Part shown: positions 1 to 10,449 of the stretch, one piece after another
How the letters are laid out: every line of letters starts with the position of its first letter
Position numbering within the stretch: the stretch's first letter is position 1
Assembly: GCF_932526225.1 (NCBI RefSeq)
Contig: NC_064048.1
Location: 9,510,515-9,574,514, forward strand
DNA length: 64,000 bases
Reading direction: 5' to 3'
DNA from: Nematostella vectensis
Taxonomy: Eukaryota > Cnidaria > Anthozoa > Actiniaria > Edwardsiidae
Position numbers and translations under genes: made by a program
Notes under the pieces: generated by a model
Database searches by the model: none
What the model was told of the DNA's origin: nothing
What the model saw: only the letters and a program-made list of their open reading frames with translations

Positions 1-485
1 AGCTATGTCATAAACATCAGTTGAAAAAAGAATAAGTAGAGTTACAATACAATCTTACTACAAGGGGGAAACCCGCAGCATGGTTAACAACATTAAACGG
101 ATCGCGTTTAGCAAAATCAGAGGCCTAGATCGCATTTTTTACTCCGAGACCGTGGTAGAGAAAAAAAAAAAACGAGGCTCCGAGACTGTGCGAAATTTTT
201 GGGTAATCTGAGTAATTAATATTTTGCTTGTTCATTAATGGTATTTTCAATCTATAAGATCTCGAAGCTTTCTTGAAAATTCAAGATATGGCTTCAGTTG
301 TGAACGAGCTTTGACCAACAAATTGTGTATTTCTATATACGATACAATTCATCTCAAATCCCAAATAAGAAAAAGAGAAGAAATATTTTGTAGACAAAAT
401 ATTTGTAGTATAAACAACGTTTATACTAAGCTAAGAAAACAAAAGTGGAATTAACCTTTGGTGGCAGTTATTTACCAAAAGCTGG
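1..485. other. AT-rich non-coding stretch
   Basis: I see no supportable gene, RNA or structured repeat here. There are only short frames closed by frequent stops, and A-rich runs. Confidence 0.4.
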
Positions 486-629
486 CTAATTGCTGATGTG
501 CTTCGTTGATGACCTTACATCACAATAGGTGATCGGCAAAGCTTTGCCCTTTGATTCCGCCGCCTCTCGAATAAGCTTCTGCGGGAGCTCGGCATATGAA
601 CAAATCCACAGGGTGTAACGGTAATGCAT
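486..629 (-). CDS. Possible small ORF or terminal exon, 47 aa, unknown
   Basis: A minus-strand frame opens with ATG at 629-627 and ends with TAG at 488-486. It encodes 47 residues of balanced composition (start MHYRYTLWIC, middle ELPQKLIREAAESKGKALP, end STKHISN). The frame stays open about ten codons upstream of the ATG to a TGA. An AG two bases before the ATG could be a splice acceptor but lacks a pyrimidine tract. I do not recognise the protein. It could be the last exon of a gene or a chance frame; the composition is the only argument for it. Confidence 0.25.
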   Translation of the reverse strand: MHYRYTLWICSYAELPQKLIREAAESKGKALPITYCDVRSSTKHISN

Positions 630-1550
630 TCCTGAACATGTATATATAGATTTGATTCAAAAAATTATTGGCAACAATTGTGAACAGTCGCTTGCATTAG
701 CGAGGTACGGCCAATAGTTTAGCGCGATTATTACTCTAGAGACAAATAAGTGTACAAACGATACGTAATTCTCTTTTAAATGAAGTCTTTAAATAAAAGG
801 ATATCTATTTCCTATTATACGTTATAAGGTCTAGTCCACGCTCTAGTGCAGCGCTGTGTATACGTCTTAAACGTTGTGAGCGTCGTGGCTTGTTTTAGCC
901 TTGAGGCGTGCTTGAGGATCCATTAGGGAGACCCCTTAGAGCCCGATGGGACAGCGAGCATGACGCTAAGGCATCGAGGGACAGTGAGGCATATAAGCGT
1001 TTATAAAACGAGTGCCTAGGTTTGTGTTGTTGTGTAATCAAGCCTCTGCGCCCTAAATATTTTTGGAGGGTATAGTTTTGTCCAATTCTTGACGAGGTTA
1101 AGGTATTTACATACACGCGTTTTAAGCCTGCCAGAAAGCCCAGAACCAAACAAACCTCGTGTAATGCGCATAGCGTCTAAAGTTGTTGCGTCTGAAGTCG
1201 GTGACGGATTAACGGTCAGTTTAGTAAAGTGCTTAATTAGAAGCGCGCCTGTTGTTGTTTCAAACAAAAGTTGACAATGATGTTGATATTGGGCAGTCAT
1301 CCAAATGAAATTTCAAAGCAATCTTTGCTATGTCATATACGGTAGCTCCTTTGATTTGATGGTGGCTAGTAGCAGAGAAGTATTTTCCTATTCTGATGGG
1401 CGGAATAATGATTGAAAGATTAGTGAAGTGCAGACCATGTCGCGCCAACGTTTGATTATTTTGACTCTGAAAAAAAATATACTGCATGGGGTTCTACCAA
1501 AGAAATCATTCTGTTGAGTTGGCGTAGATACAAATACCTTTTATGTCCCA
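630..1550. other. No supportable gene
   Basis: Several overlapping frames of 60-95 codons occur on both strands, but none has family motifs or splice signals that would link it to another exon. I see no repeat or RNA structure. Confidence 0.4.
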
Positions 1551-1555
1551 AAAGC

Positions 1556-2160
1556 AAAATGCTTATCTATGGGGACTCACGCTTATATAGTTTACAAAAT
1601 TAAGTACATAGAACAGAGAACAATACAAACATCGTACGAGTACAGTACAAAATTCTATATATAAGGACTCTAGCTTATATAGTTTACAAAAAAAGAGACA
1701 AAGAATAGACAAACATCGTACGAGTACAAAATGCTATGGGGACTCACGCTTATATAGTTTACAAAATAAAAGACAGAGAATAGACAAACAAGACAAACAT
1801 CGTACGAGTACAAAATGCTATCTATGGGGACTCACGCTTATATAGCTTACAAAATAAAAGACAGAAAACAGACAAACAAGACATACAACGTACGAGTAGA
1901 AAATGCTTATCTATGGGGACTCACGCTTATATAGCTTACAAGAGAACAGACAAAAAAGACAAACATCATATGAGTACAAAATGCTATCTATAAGGACTCA
2001 CGCTTATATAGTTTACAAAATTAAGAACATAGAGCAGACAAACAAGACAAACATCGTACGAGTACAAAATGCTATCTATGGGGACTAACGCTTATATAGT
2101 TTACAAAATTAAGAACATAGAGCAGACAAACAAGACAAACATCATAAGAGTACAAAACAT
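1556..2160 (+). repeat. Tandem array, seven copies of a 76-91 bp unit
   Basis: The motif GGGGACTCACGCTTATATAG, or a close variant, begins at about 1571, 1662, 1738, 1826, 1915, 1992 and 2080, with spacings of 91, 76, 88, 89, 77 and 88 bp. Each copy continues with a TTTACAAAAT segment, a block rich in AGACAAACA and the motif CATCGTACGAGTACAAAATG. Length differences come mainly from gain or loss of the AGACAAACA sub-block. The unit is not a fixed multiple of three and carries stops, so it is not coding. Confidence 0.9.
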
Positions 2161-2470
2161 ACCAGAGCCCCATGTAGAAGAATGTTTATTTTTATCTTCA
2201 AATTGGGATTAAATCAATGATGAGTTGCTGCTAGCAATGACTTTGACAATGAGTAACTCGTTGAGCGGCAACTAGGGCAGGCTAGTAGGTAGTGCGTAAC
2301 GTCTTCCTTTGGAGCGCCACAAGCACAAGAAAGTGTTGATGAGCAATACACTCAATAATATCAACATTGACAGTATATGACGGCGATGGATAAAATAGTA
2401 AGAATGACAAGGATTGTAGTGATAGTAATGACTCTGATGACTATAATAATGATTTATGATATAATGCTAC
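2161..2470. other. No supportable gene
   Basis: AT-rich unique sequence between the 88-bp array and the trinucleotide microsatellite. I see no coding signal. Confidence 0.4.
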
Positions 2471-2477
2471 TCTGGTT

Positions 2478-2690
2478 TTGATAATCATGGTGATGGAGAT
2501 GATTCTGATGATAATGACGATGATGATGATGATGACAACGACGATGATGATGATGACGACGACGACGACGATGATGATGATGATGGTGATGATTATGATG
2601 ATGACAATGATGATGACGATGACGATGATAATTTTTAAGATGATGATAAAGATGATGACAATGATGACGATGATGATTTCGTTAGTTGGG
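2478..2690 (+). repeat. Degenerate (GAT/GAC)n trinucleotide microsatellite
   Basis: About 200 bp of GAT and GAC triplets with scattered AAT, GGT and TTT interruptions. Read in one frame it gives poly-Met/Thr, and in another poly-Asp/Asn. Both open frames follow from the repeat and have no other support. Confidence 0.9.
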
Positions 2691-4254
2691 GTATTCCTTG
2701 GTGTTACGAAGAGCTTTTTTTGGTGCTCAAGGCCTTTGTACTTTATTTCATTGTCTCGTTCTAAGGTCTTTCCTTCTGGCTTTTTTTATATTGTGTTTTT
2801 TGGTGCTGGTGTTCGGTAACACCAAGAAACTACCGTTAGTTGTAACGTGTCATATATAACGAAATTAGGCCAAATAAGATTGATACAGGGGATTATTATG
2901 GGTACAAGTTTACTACAAAAGGTTTTTTAATAAGCGTTCAATTCATGGTCTCACTTTAACGTCCTAAGTGTGTTGATTTTTACCTCATGGTTAGATGGGG
3001 GAGGGGGGTAAAATATATCTTAGTCTTGTAAAGAGCAGGCCCCGATACTAAATCAAGGAGCGAGACGCTAGTAGAAAGTGGTTAAGGGCCAAATATCACA
3101 AACTCTACAGGCCAACATACAAGCTACTGATACACTAAAAGCCATCTTGTCCAAAAGCAAAAGTGTTTATACACTACGGCAAAGTACATGTTGGACAGCG
3201 GGCGATAGGGTTCTCTTAGGAGCTAGCTCTGCTTTCTTTCAGCTCGTGTTTAACGGCGAACATCTGTCCATTATGATGTTGCGAAATATCGGGTCGGTTT
3301 CCCGTGAAGGTGGGCTTCTAGAATGATTGGATGTTCTGTTCTCATGGGGCTCGATATTGAGCACCCCACAGCTTGAGTATCACTTCAAAAACTCGCCTCT
3401 GTTCGTGTCCATCAGGCAGAACGTTCTATAAGAGACACACGTGGGTAAGAACAGAAGATCTATCATAAAGTTGACCCAAACAGAAAATAAGAGAAATCGA
3501 AAAATAGATAATATATCAATATATTTCCCCCTTTTTTTACTAAAGCCCCTCGCGCAAACACCGCCTGTACGTTGCTAGGCAAAATTCGAAGCATTGGTGG
3601 ACTATGGTACTTGAATTAATGAGGTGCCAAAAAGACTTAATTGATAAATAAAAAAGTATTTTTAGACTCCAAAAATTTCACCTGTATGTTAATCGATGCT
3701 GTGCCAAATCAATGAACAGTTGGACATTAGCCACATTTGACAATACTCGATGTATTCTCAGAAGGGCCTTGAAGTTGTATCAATTTAACCTATTGCAAAT
3801 TCGGAAAAAGACTAGAGAAAAAAAAACACTATAATAATTATCTGCAAATGATGTCTACCGAGAAACTATGTTAACAAAACCTACTTAACTTTGGAGATGC
3901 AGCGCCAATATTGCTTTCGGCCCAGAAGGAAACAAAATACTGCAGTTTTTAATGTTTTGCTAAGTCTCGCCGACGCGATTTCCAGCAGTCTTCTTGCTTT
4001 CTTCATTCAAAATCTTTAAAGTGTTTTCATTGGCCAGCACTAAATTGGCTCCCAATCACGATAACTCTCTTCAATGTGCTGACCAATCACAAAGCACCAA
4101 ATGGTATTCCGTTAGTTTGAATGACAGAAAACGGTTTAGCAGTTGGAAATTATTGACGAGGGTTCCTACAATATTAAAAAATCGCATTAAAAACTATGTT
4201 TAACAACGCTGCCTACAAATAACATAACGTGGCTCGTATTGGAATTGGGCGTAT
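2691..4254. other. No supportable gene
   Basis: Unique AT-rich sequence up to the insertion at 4255. One 82-codon frame (3078-3326) has a non-ATG start and no recognisable motif, so it is not called. Confidence 0.4.
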
Positions 4255-4355
4255 GGAAAAAGGAGAACTTTAGAAGCACACTAGCATACACACATTGGCA
4301 CCAGTCGGGCCAAGACGGGACGCTAGCACAGTCTATTACCCGTGCAGTTCTACAA

Positions 4356-4398
4356 CCATGGACAGCTGTTTCGTCCTTATTAGGACTCGTCAGCATGG
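4356..4398 (-). ncRNA. Type I hammerhead ribozyme (minus-strand arm)
   Basis: The mirror copy of the plus-strand ribozyme, read 4398 to 4356. Core strands, helices I and II and minimal helix III are identical in sequence, with the predicted cleavage after the base at 4361. The only difference between the two palindrome arms lies outside the core, a few bases beyond helix I. Confidence 0.83.
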
Positions 4399-4450
4399 CA
4401 TAGCCGGTTTGCCTCAGTTAAACTTCATCGGCAAAAAAAAACCGGCTATG

Positions 4451-4493
4451 CCATGCTGACGAGTCCTAATAAGGACGAAACAGCTGTCCATGG
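4451..4493 (+). ncRNA. Type I hammerhead ribozyme (plus-strand arm)
   Basis: The catalytic core is intact. CCATG (4451-4455) pairs with CATGG (4489-4493) as helix I. CTGACGA (4456-4462) is the first conserved core strand. GTCC (4463-4466) pairs with GGAC (4473-4476) across a TAATAA loop as helix II. GAAA (4477-4480) is the second core strand. Helix III is minimal: AC pairs with GU around AGCU. The predicted cleavage is after C4488 in the GTC triplet. The self-complementary ACAGCTGT in helix III suits dimeric activity, as described for short-helix-III animal hammerheads. Activity itself is inference. Confidence 0.85.
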
Positions 4494-4595
4494 TTGTCGA
4501 ACTGCACGGGTAATAGACTGTGCTAGCGTCCCGTCTTGGCCCGACTGGTGCCAATGTGTGTATGCTAGTGTGCTTCTAAAGTTCGGAAAAAGGAG

Positions 4596-7382
4596 GCCAT
4601 TAGTTATACGTAAAACTCATAGCTTTATGCTACTGATGTCTATCAAGCCAAAATTCTCTTTGTAAAACCTCCATAAAACAGCCTCTTTAAACGAGCCGCC
4701 CCAAACTTTGCAACTTTTACCTTTTAAGCAGAAAATATTGATGGCGGAGCGACCAAAATTTTTTTAGTAGAACATTTAATCTTGAGCCCACTGGAAACCT
4801 GGGAAACGCCCACAGGGCCTTAGCAGAGCGAGGAAAAGATGGCGCACTGTCTTTCGTCGAGTTTCTTGATCATCTTTGATCTTTCTTTTCTTCTAGGTAT
4901 CTCCATTAAGCGACCAGCCAAATGGACAACGCTCTAGTCTCTAAAATCAATTCCTTACTAAAGTACATTTAGCTATACCCCCATAAAGTAACCAGCCATT
5001 CTTAAGCGGCCAGCTTTCACCCTACTGGGTGTGGCTTCTTTAGAAGGGTACACATGTATTTTTTAGCTCACTTTCCAAGAGCTACCAAAATTTCCCACTC
5101 ACTGGGGATTGCTTGAACAGGCACTAAAAACCCATTTCCTAATAGGGATCAGAGAAGATGGGGGGTGGGGCCTATTCTGGCAGGGCCTGACCGGGAACAA
5201 AGTGCCTGTCACCAGGGAAATACAAGGAATAAGCTGCCCCACCCCACCCCACCCCCCACCATCGCCACCAGCCACCCATCCCCTGAGTGAGCCTATTAGT
5301 CAAAACATTTACTTTGAATCCGTTCAGTAAAAAAGGCAAAAACAAAGCATCTTAGGATTCGTAGTTTGAAGGTTAAATATTCAATGACCCTTTGTTCCGT
5401 GGAAACCCAAATCACAGGATATCCGTATATAGTCTCCAACGCCAACGACGACGCCGTTTGATATCGCCTTAGGATCAAGTGCCTTACTAGGAGAGTTCAG
5501 TGTGTTTGCATACCGTTTCCTTTTTTCAACTTCAGTTATTTGATACTAAAATTTATTATGAGTGCTTCTAAGAAGCAACGCCAAAGGGATTTCATTGTCT
5601 TTAGAAAAAGATCCAGAACGTATTTCCTAATTAAAGAGGTTCTAATCAAATGACTAGTGTTCGTATGTTGCTTTGTGATGCAAAATTTATTTCTGACCCT
5701 GGGGGATAAGAAAATCGATTAACCGTCGACCTCTTTATAAACTAAACGAAAACAAAGTACCAAAAAAGTATTCAGCCTTGCTCCTATTTAGCTTTTGCTC
5801 CTTTTAGCTTTTACGATATTTAGCTTTGCTCCTTTTTAAATCTAGCTCTGCACGATATAACAGTATAGGCCATGAATATGGAACAACCTTTTAGGCCCCC
5901 ACTAGCCTTTCTGATGATTTCTAATGGCACTCTAAAGAGAAGAGAATACTATCCAATCAGGAAGCGAGGAATATTTGATTGACAAGGATCAGGGTGTCAA
6001 AGATGAAATGCTTCGATACACTTCGTGCTTGTATCTATCAAGACCTCGATGTTTTACGTTCTAGCTGGCTTATTTTCTTTAAGCAGTTTTCAGTGATAGT
6101 GCAAGTCAAACTGCAAGTTAAAGACTCTTATATTTGTTGTTCTGTTCATCTGAAATAGAAATACAATTTATTTGAAGAAATAGCTATAAAACATAACAAA
6201 CAAAACTTTACATTTCATTTACCAAATCTAACCGAAAAGATTCAAGAATTACAGCCGTAGCAAGCCTCGAATTATTAGGGGGGGGGGCACGATACAGAAA
6301 CATTAAGAAAACAATGGGGGACACAGCCACGCCCCTACTGGTCATTTCCTCATAATTTTTGAAGATATTGGGGGCCCGTACCCTTAGTGCCCCACCCCTT
6401 GCTACGGCCCTGTCTTCGCCTACGACACCTACGACTGCGCACCTCCCACTCCCCCCTACCCCCTACCACTCCCACTCCCTACCCCTACCCCCTCGGCCAA
6501 TCCTGGGTACGCGCCTGGACCCCTACAAGATTATGAGATAGTGTAGCCAAAACTATAAAAAAATAATCTTTATTAACAAGTGTGATTTATTTACAATGTT
6601 TCAACATCCTAAGGAATGTGATAATTCATTTATACATCTCTAAATGCTCAATTAACAGAGCGGAAACAATGACTATAAAGTCAATTATTGTTAAGTGACT
6701 CTAAATTTGATAGAAGCCATAGTACATTATTGAGTGGTTCCTTTAAGCCTCGCTCAAACGATGTACATATCATTTTTATTTGGATTAATTTGATAAAGGC
6801 TTTCTACAAGACTAAGTTGATTTTTACCTGCAATTCTGAAAGTTCTCTTTTGCTTTTCTAATCTCTAAGACAATTATTGATTTTATTTAAATTGCAAAGT
6901 TTTTTGTGCCAAAGCTGTAAAAATACAAATTAATCTTACCAGACGTCGCAAATATCTTCATCACTTTCCAAAAAGAATTACAAAGTTTAATTGTTAAATT
7001 ATTTTGACCTCAAGTACTCGTAGAGTTTCATATGCGAGAAACAGCTTTCTCACATCAAAAGGAAATATGATTCTGTGTTTCAAAAAGCTATTCGAGATTT
7101 TACACAAATCTACCAAATTTGGTATAACCAATACCTTGTCATTTCATTAAAATCTTCAATAAAAACAAATCATAACAAAATATATAAGTCAAGAATGAAA
7201 TAAATTGCCCATTTCGGAACAAAACGTCCACTAAAACATAGTATATACAGCATGTTAAATGCATACCTTTTGATAAAAAGATTGCATTACTCGTTGTGAA
7301 TGTTCCTTTGAAAGTCTTCTCGAGCTCTACATATAACTACTCTCTACTAAAATATATTCCCCACCATAATAACAAAACATCA
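4596..7382. other. Non-coding DNA with degenerate transposon-like segments
   Basis: No gene is supportable. 4660-5040 has scattered motifs such as CTCCATTAAGCGACCAGCC and TTAAGCGGCCAGC, resembling the CTCTATTAAGCGG termini of pogo/Tigger-type elements, but they are too decayed to bound. 5240-5275 is C-rich, 6283-6290 is a G run, and 6420-6500 is C-rich. 5770-5850 has short repeats of TTTAGCTTTTGCTCC. A minus-strand 3' UTR of the bHLH gene may extend into 6.5-7.4 kb (TTTATT at 6571 reads AATAAA on the minus strand). Confidence 0.35.
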
Positions 7383-7660
7383 TTTTGATGGAGCAGAAGG
7401 CCAGAGAGCGCTATTGAAGCTGTCCCACTGGTCCATAATATAGTCCTACTGGCTGGGGCATGGCCGAAAAAAATACCTAAGTCCTTGGTATGCTGTTGGT
7501 GGCTGAGAGAGAGCGCTATTGCATCTGCCCCACTGGTCCATAATATAGTCCTACTGGCTGGGGCATGGCCGAAAAATACCTAAGTCCTTGGTATGCTGTT
7601 GGTGGCTGAGAGAGAGCGCTATTGCATCTGCCCCACTGGTCCATAATATAGTCCTACTGG
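7383..7660 (-). repeat. 118-bp tandem repeat, about 2.4 copies, duplicating the end of a terminal exon
   Basis: The block beginning GAGAGAGCGCTATTG recurs at about 7395, 7497 and 7615. Each copy includes TCCATAATATAGTCCTACTG and, in two copies, a linker with ATACCTAAGTCCTTGGTATG. On the minus strand every copy reads [11 protein letters not shown] followed by MQ or LQ and a stop, that is, the final codons of the exon at 7795-7619. The downstream copies lie past the first stop and so fall in the putative 3' UTR. Confidence 0.8.
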
Positions 7661-10261
7661 GGCCGGACCGTTAATACCCTGGTTAAATCCATGGTACGCT
7701 AAAGGTGGCTGGCGTGGGTATGGCGCAATCTCCGGTAGCTCCATCAATAATGCTGTTATTTGGTCTTGTCGTGATAACGTTACTCTGCTATGCGACTGAA
7801 AAAAAAAAGACAAAAAAACCTTCATTAATACAAGAGTATTTACAGGAAACTATAGGGATGTCAAAAAAGATAAAATGATCATTTCACCGCCTCTAGTACT
7901 TAATTATCTATCGAATTAAACATTTACTTTTACTTCGTAAAACCTACTGGAAAGCCAAAGATCTCTCTCCCCCCTTTGCGCCCCCTTTGCGATAAAAAAA
8001 AGGCTTAAAACAAGAGCCCTTCATAGCGATACATTTATAAAAAAAAAACGGATTGAATAGATTTATATCTAAAAACTGTTGCCAAATTTTTAAAAATCGG
8101 TTTAAAATCGCGAGACTTTTTGAAACACACACACACACTTTCATCCATTAAATGTTCGCACCAGTATTAACGGTAAACGATTAGACTGGATCGTTATAGT
8201 CGAAGCTGTAGTGATCGGGAACTCTTTTTGCGAACGGTTGGTTTTGGATAATGAAATCACTGGGATTACTTGGGAAATAGCGCATGACCAAATGCGATGC
8301 GCTTTTCAAGCCATTCAGCGTTATTGACACAGCATTCTGGTACTAAAAGTATAAACTTAATGCGTTTATGGCGAGAACTACGTATCGTAGATAAGTTCTT
8401 ACAGTTTACTTAATAGGTACAAGTGAATTTTTGGAGCTAACGTTAATTGGGTGGTGTTTTGACCCACCATTACAAAATGAGCTCTAAGACGGGAGAACAT
8501 TGGAATCTATTTGCAGGCCCGTGATCTTTGCGCAAAATAATAAAATCAAGGAGCGAAGATCTTTTGCTTATACGCAAAAAAAAAACGTCAGAAGTACATC
8601 TAAAAAAGAAAAAAAATCGTTTGATAGATAGAAGCCCAATGTTTCTTGAGAACAAAGGAATTCTGTTGGGATTATAAATGCAAAGCTACCTGTTACAAAA
8701 ACCATGAGCGATTATAATCTACGGTCTTTAAAATAACTGGTGTCCGATTTACTTTGCATTTAAAAATCATAAAAGATAAAACAAGATATCGAAAAGCGGG
8801 TTTTCGTAAGGTATAATGGGCTGCTAAGGATTGGATACAAGACTCTTCACAAAACTTCACAAAGTTTTGCAAACTTTGGCGGACAATCCAAAACTTTTTT
8901 TTTCAAACAGCTCATGTTTTAGTGCAGTACTTCTGAAAATTTTGCAAACACCATTACACAAAGGTTGTAAAGGTATTGGGCTATAATTTGCATGGGTTGG
9001 AGAGGGGAGAAGTACTTTTTAATGTGATCGAGTTCTCTTCAAGAACTAGCTCGGCGAATTCGTTGGGACTACAGCGAACGAATGGTCCATTATAGGAAAG
9101 AGTTAGACAAAAAATATTTTAGACAATATATGGATAAGGTTTGCATTGACCTCCATGATCCACGTTTGCACATCATCTCCATATTCCGGTTCACTGATCG
9201 AACACAAAGCCTCGCATAGAATAAGGTTGTATAGCAAGAAACTAGCGTACCAACAGGCCCAGAAACATCAATAACGCTCCCAGAGCTTATTTGTGCAAGA
9301 CGCGGGCACGTGGCGAGATCAAGATTAGAACAATAGCAGCGAAAAGGCTCTACAGGAATACCTTAAAATATGCGCACAATTTAACTAAGAAGCAAAAACT
9401 CGAAAAATTATAAAAAGCGCGGGCTTAACAATTCTCGATATTAAACTGATTTCTCTTAAGTGCAGTTAAAGGATAAGTTCAAATTGAATTGGACGGTTGT
9501 TAGGGGTCTTGTGTCGCCGATTGAGGTGTTAGAGTTGGCAGTCCTTTTGCTTACTTAAGCTAGGAAATGAGCTAATAAAAGTGAACTTTTAGGGGTTAAC
9601 CTAAAGGGCTCGGCACAAGCGGTCGAAATCGCCCACCTTATGTGCACGCGTGTAGCGCAATCTGTTGAAAGTTGTACAGTTGTCACTATGAATGACCGCA
9701 AAGCACCAAGAGCACAAATCAATCCCATACCTGCAACTTGTAAGCTTTCTGTAATAAGCCAACTTGGCGAAGAAGCCTTTTCTCGCGCTCCACTCTGTTA
9801 CTATCGTTCAAGATTCTTTGTAAGTGTTTGATGTACTCTATAGCAGTTCTCAACGTCTCAACTTTGGACAATTTCTTATTTACTGGTGTAGTAGGAATGT
9901 GTTTCCGCAAGGCGGCGAAGCCGTCACTAACGAGTTTAACCCTGTTTCTCTCTCTCTCGTTCCGTCTAAGCACGGAAACGTGCTCTTTTTTATTACAGTT
10001 CGGAGAGCTACACTTTCTTTGTCTTCTCGGGCTTACAGATGAGTTTATGGATCCTTCGGAATCCTGTCTCGAGAAATCGGGCGATGTACAAGTCGAAGAT
10101 CTCGATGCAGAAGAATCAAGAGACTCAAGGGAGAATGGACTCCTAAGAGGCGAACTAGAAGAAGTCGAAACAGGGGACGGAGTTTCATCACAGCTCAGCT
10201 CTGATAAGTCGAACTCGTCTAAGTTGGGCAGGAAAAAGGAAGCCTCCATCGGAATCTCCAT
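7619..10261 (-). CDS. ASCL: Achaete-scute-family bHLH transcription factor, probably three exons
   Basis: Exon 1 runs from ATG at 10261 to about 9731 and encodes an acidic, Ser-rich N-terminus ([19 protein letters not shown]) followed by a basic helix-loop-helix domain at about residues 100-150. The basic region [11 protein letters not shown] and helix 2 [19 protein letters not shown] are the achaete-scute signature. Such proteins bind E-boxes as heterodimers with E-proteins and drive neural and nematocyte fate. Reading on ends at VWD-stop (9719), but CAG|GTATGG is a good donor at the same point in phase 0. Phase-0 exons follow at 8342-8188 ([10 protein letters not shown]...FDYNDP; stop TAA at 8181 if unspliced) and 7795-7619, which has a strong T-rich acceptor and a Pro/Tyr-rich end (YYGPVGQMQ). 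The bHLH assignment is firm; exons 2-3 are inference. A longer in-frame start at 10444 is less likely because it lies upstream of a TATA-like box. Confidence 0.85.
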
Positions 10262-10355
10262 TTGTAAGCGAGAAGCACTCACATGCGTCCAGGGTGTGCC
10301 AACGCTTCGCTTACGTGTGCCGTTCTTGACTAACCCCAAGCCCGGCGCGTGTAGG

Positions 10356-10367
10356 CTTATAAAAAGG
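10356..10367 (-). promoter_or_regulatory. TATA-like box of the achaete-scute gene
   Basis: CCTTTTTATAAG on the minus strand lies about 95-105 nt upstream of the ATG at 10261. Transcription starting about 30 nt downstream would begin near 10325 and exclude the upstream in-frame ATG at 10444, supporting the shorter protein. Confidence 0.45.
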
Positions 10368-10449
10368 TTTTGCGTTTCCTGGGGGATTTCACGGGCCGCT
10401 AACCAAGCCACATATAGGAGGGGTTTAGCGACAAGCCTACACAATAGAG

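Larger units (their letters stand above)
4255..4595. mobile_element. Palindromic hammerhead-ribozyme retroelement insertion (retrozyme or Penelope-type) with 11-bp target duplication
   Basis: Two 146-bp arms (4265-4410 and 4439-4584) are reverse complements with a single mismatch, separated by a 28-nt loop ending in an A run. The palindrome is flanked by identical direct repeats GGAAAAAGGAG at 4255-4265 and 4585-4595, as expected for a target-site duplication from insertion of a 319-bp element. Each arm contains a complete type I hammerhead core, so both strands would carry the ribozyme. Type I hammerheads with very short helix III are known from animal retrozymes and Penelope-like elements. 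No reverse transcriptase lies nearby, so this would be a non-autonomous copy. The inverted-dimer shape could result from twin priming or template switching (inference). Confidence 0.85.

Noticed and set aside
2478-2819. 113-codon Met/Thr-rich frame
   Set aside because: Produced by the GAT/GAC microsatellite, with no independent coding support.
4187-4665. Two frames on opposite strands with the same 44-residue start (MLTSPNKDETAVHG...)
   Set aside because: They are the two arms of the hammerhead palindrome read in mirror image, not a duplicated gene.
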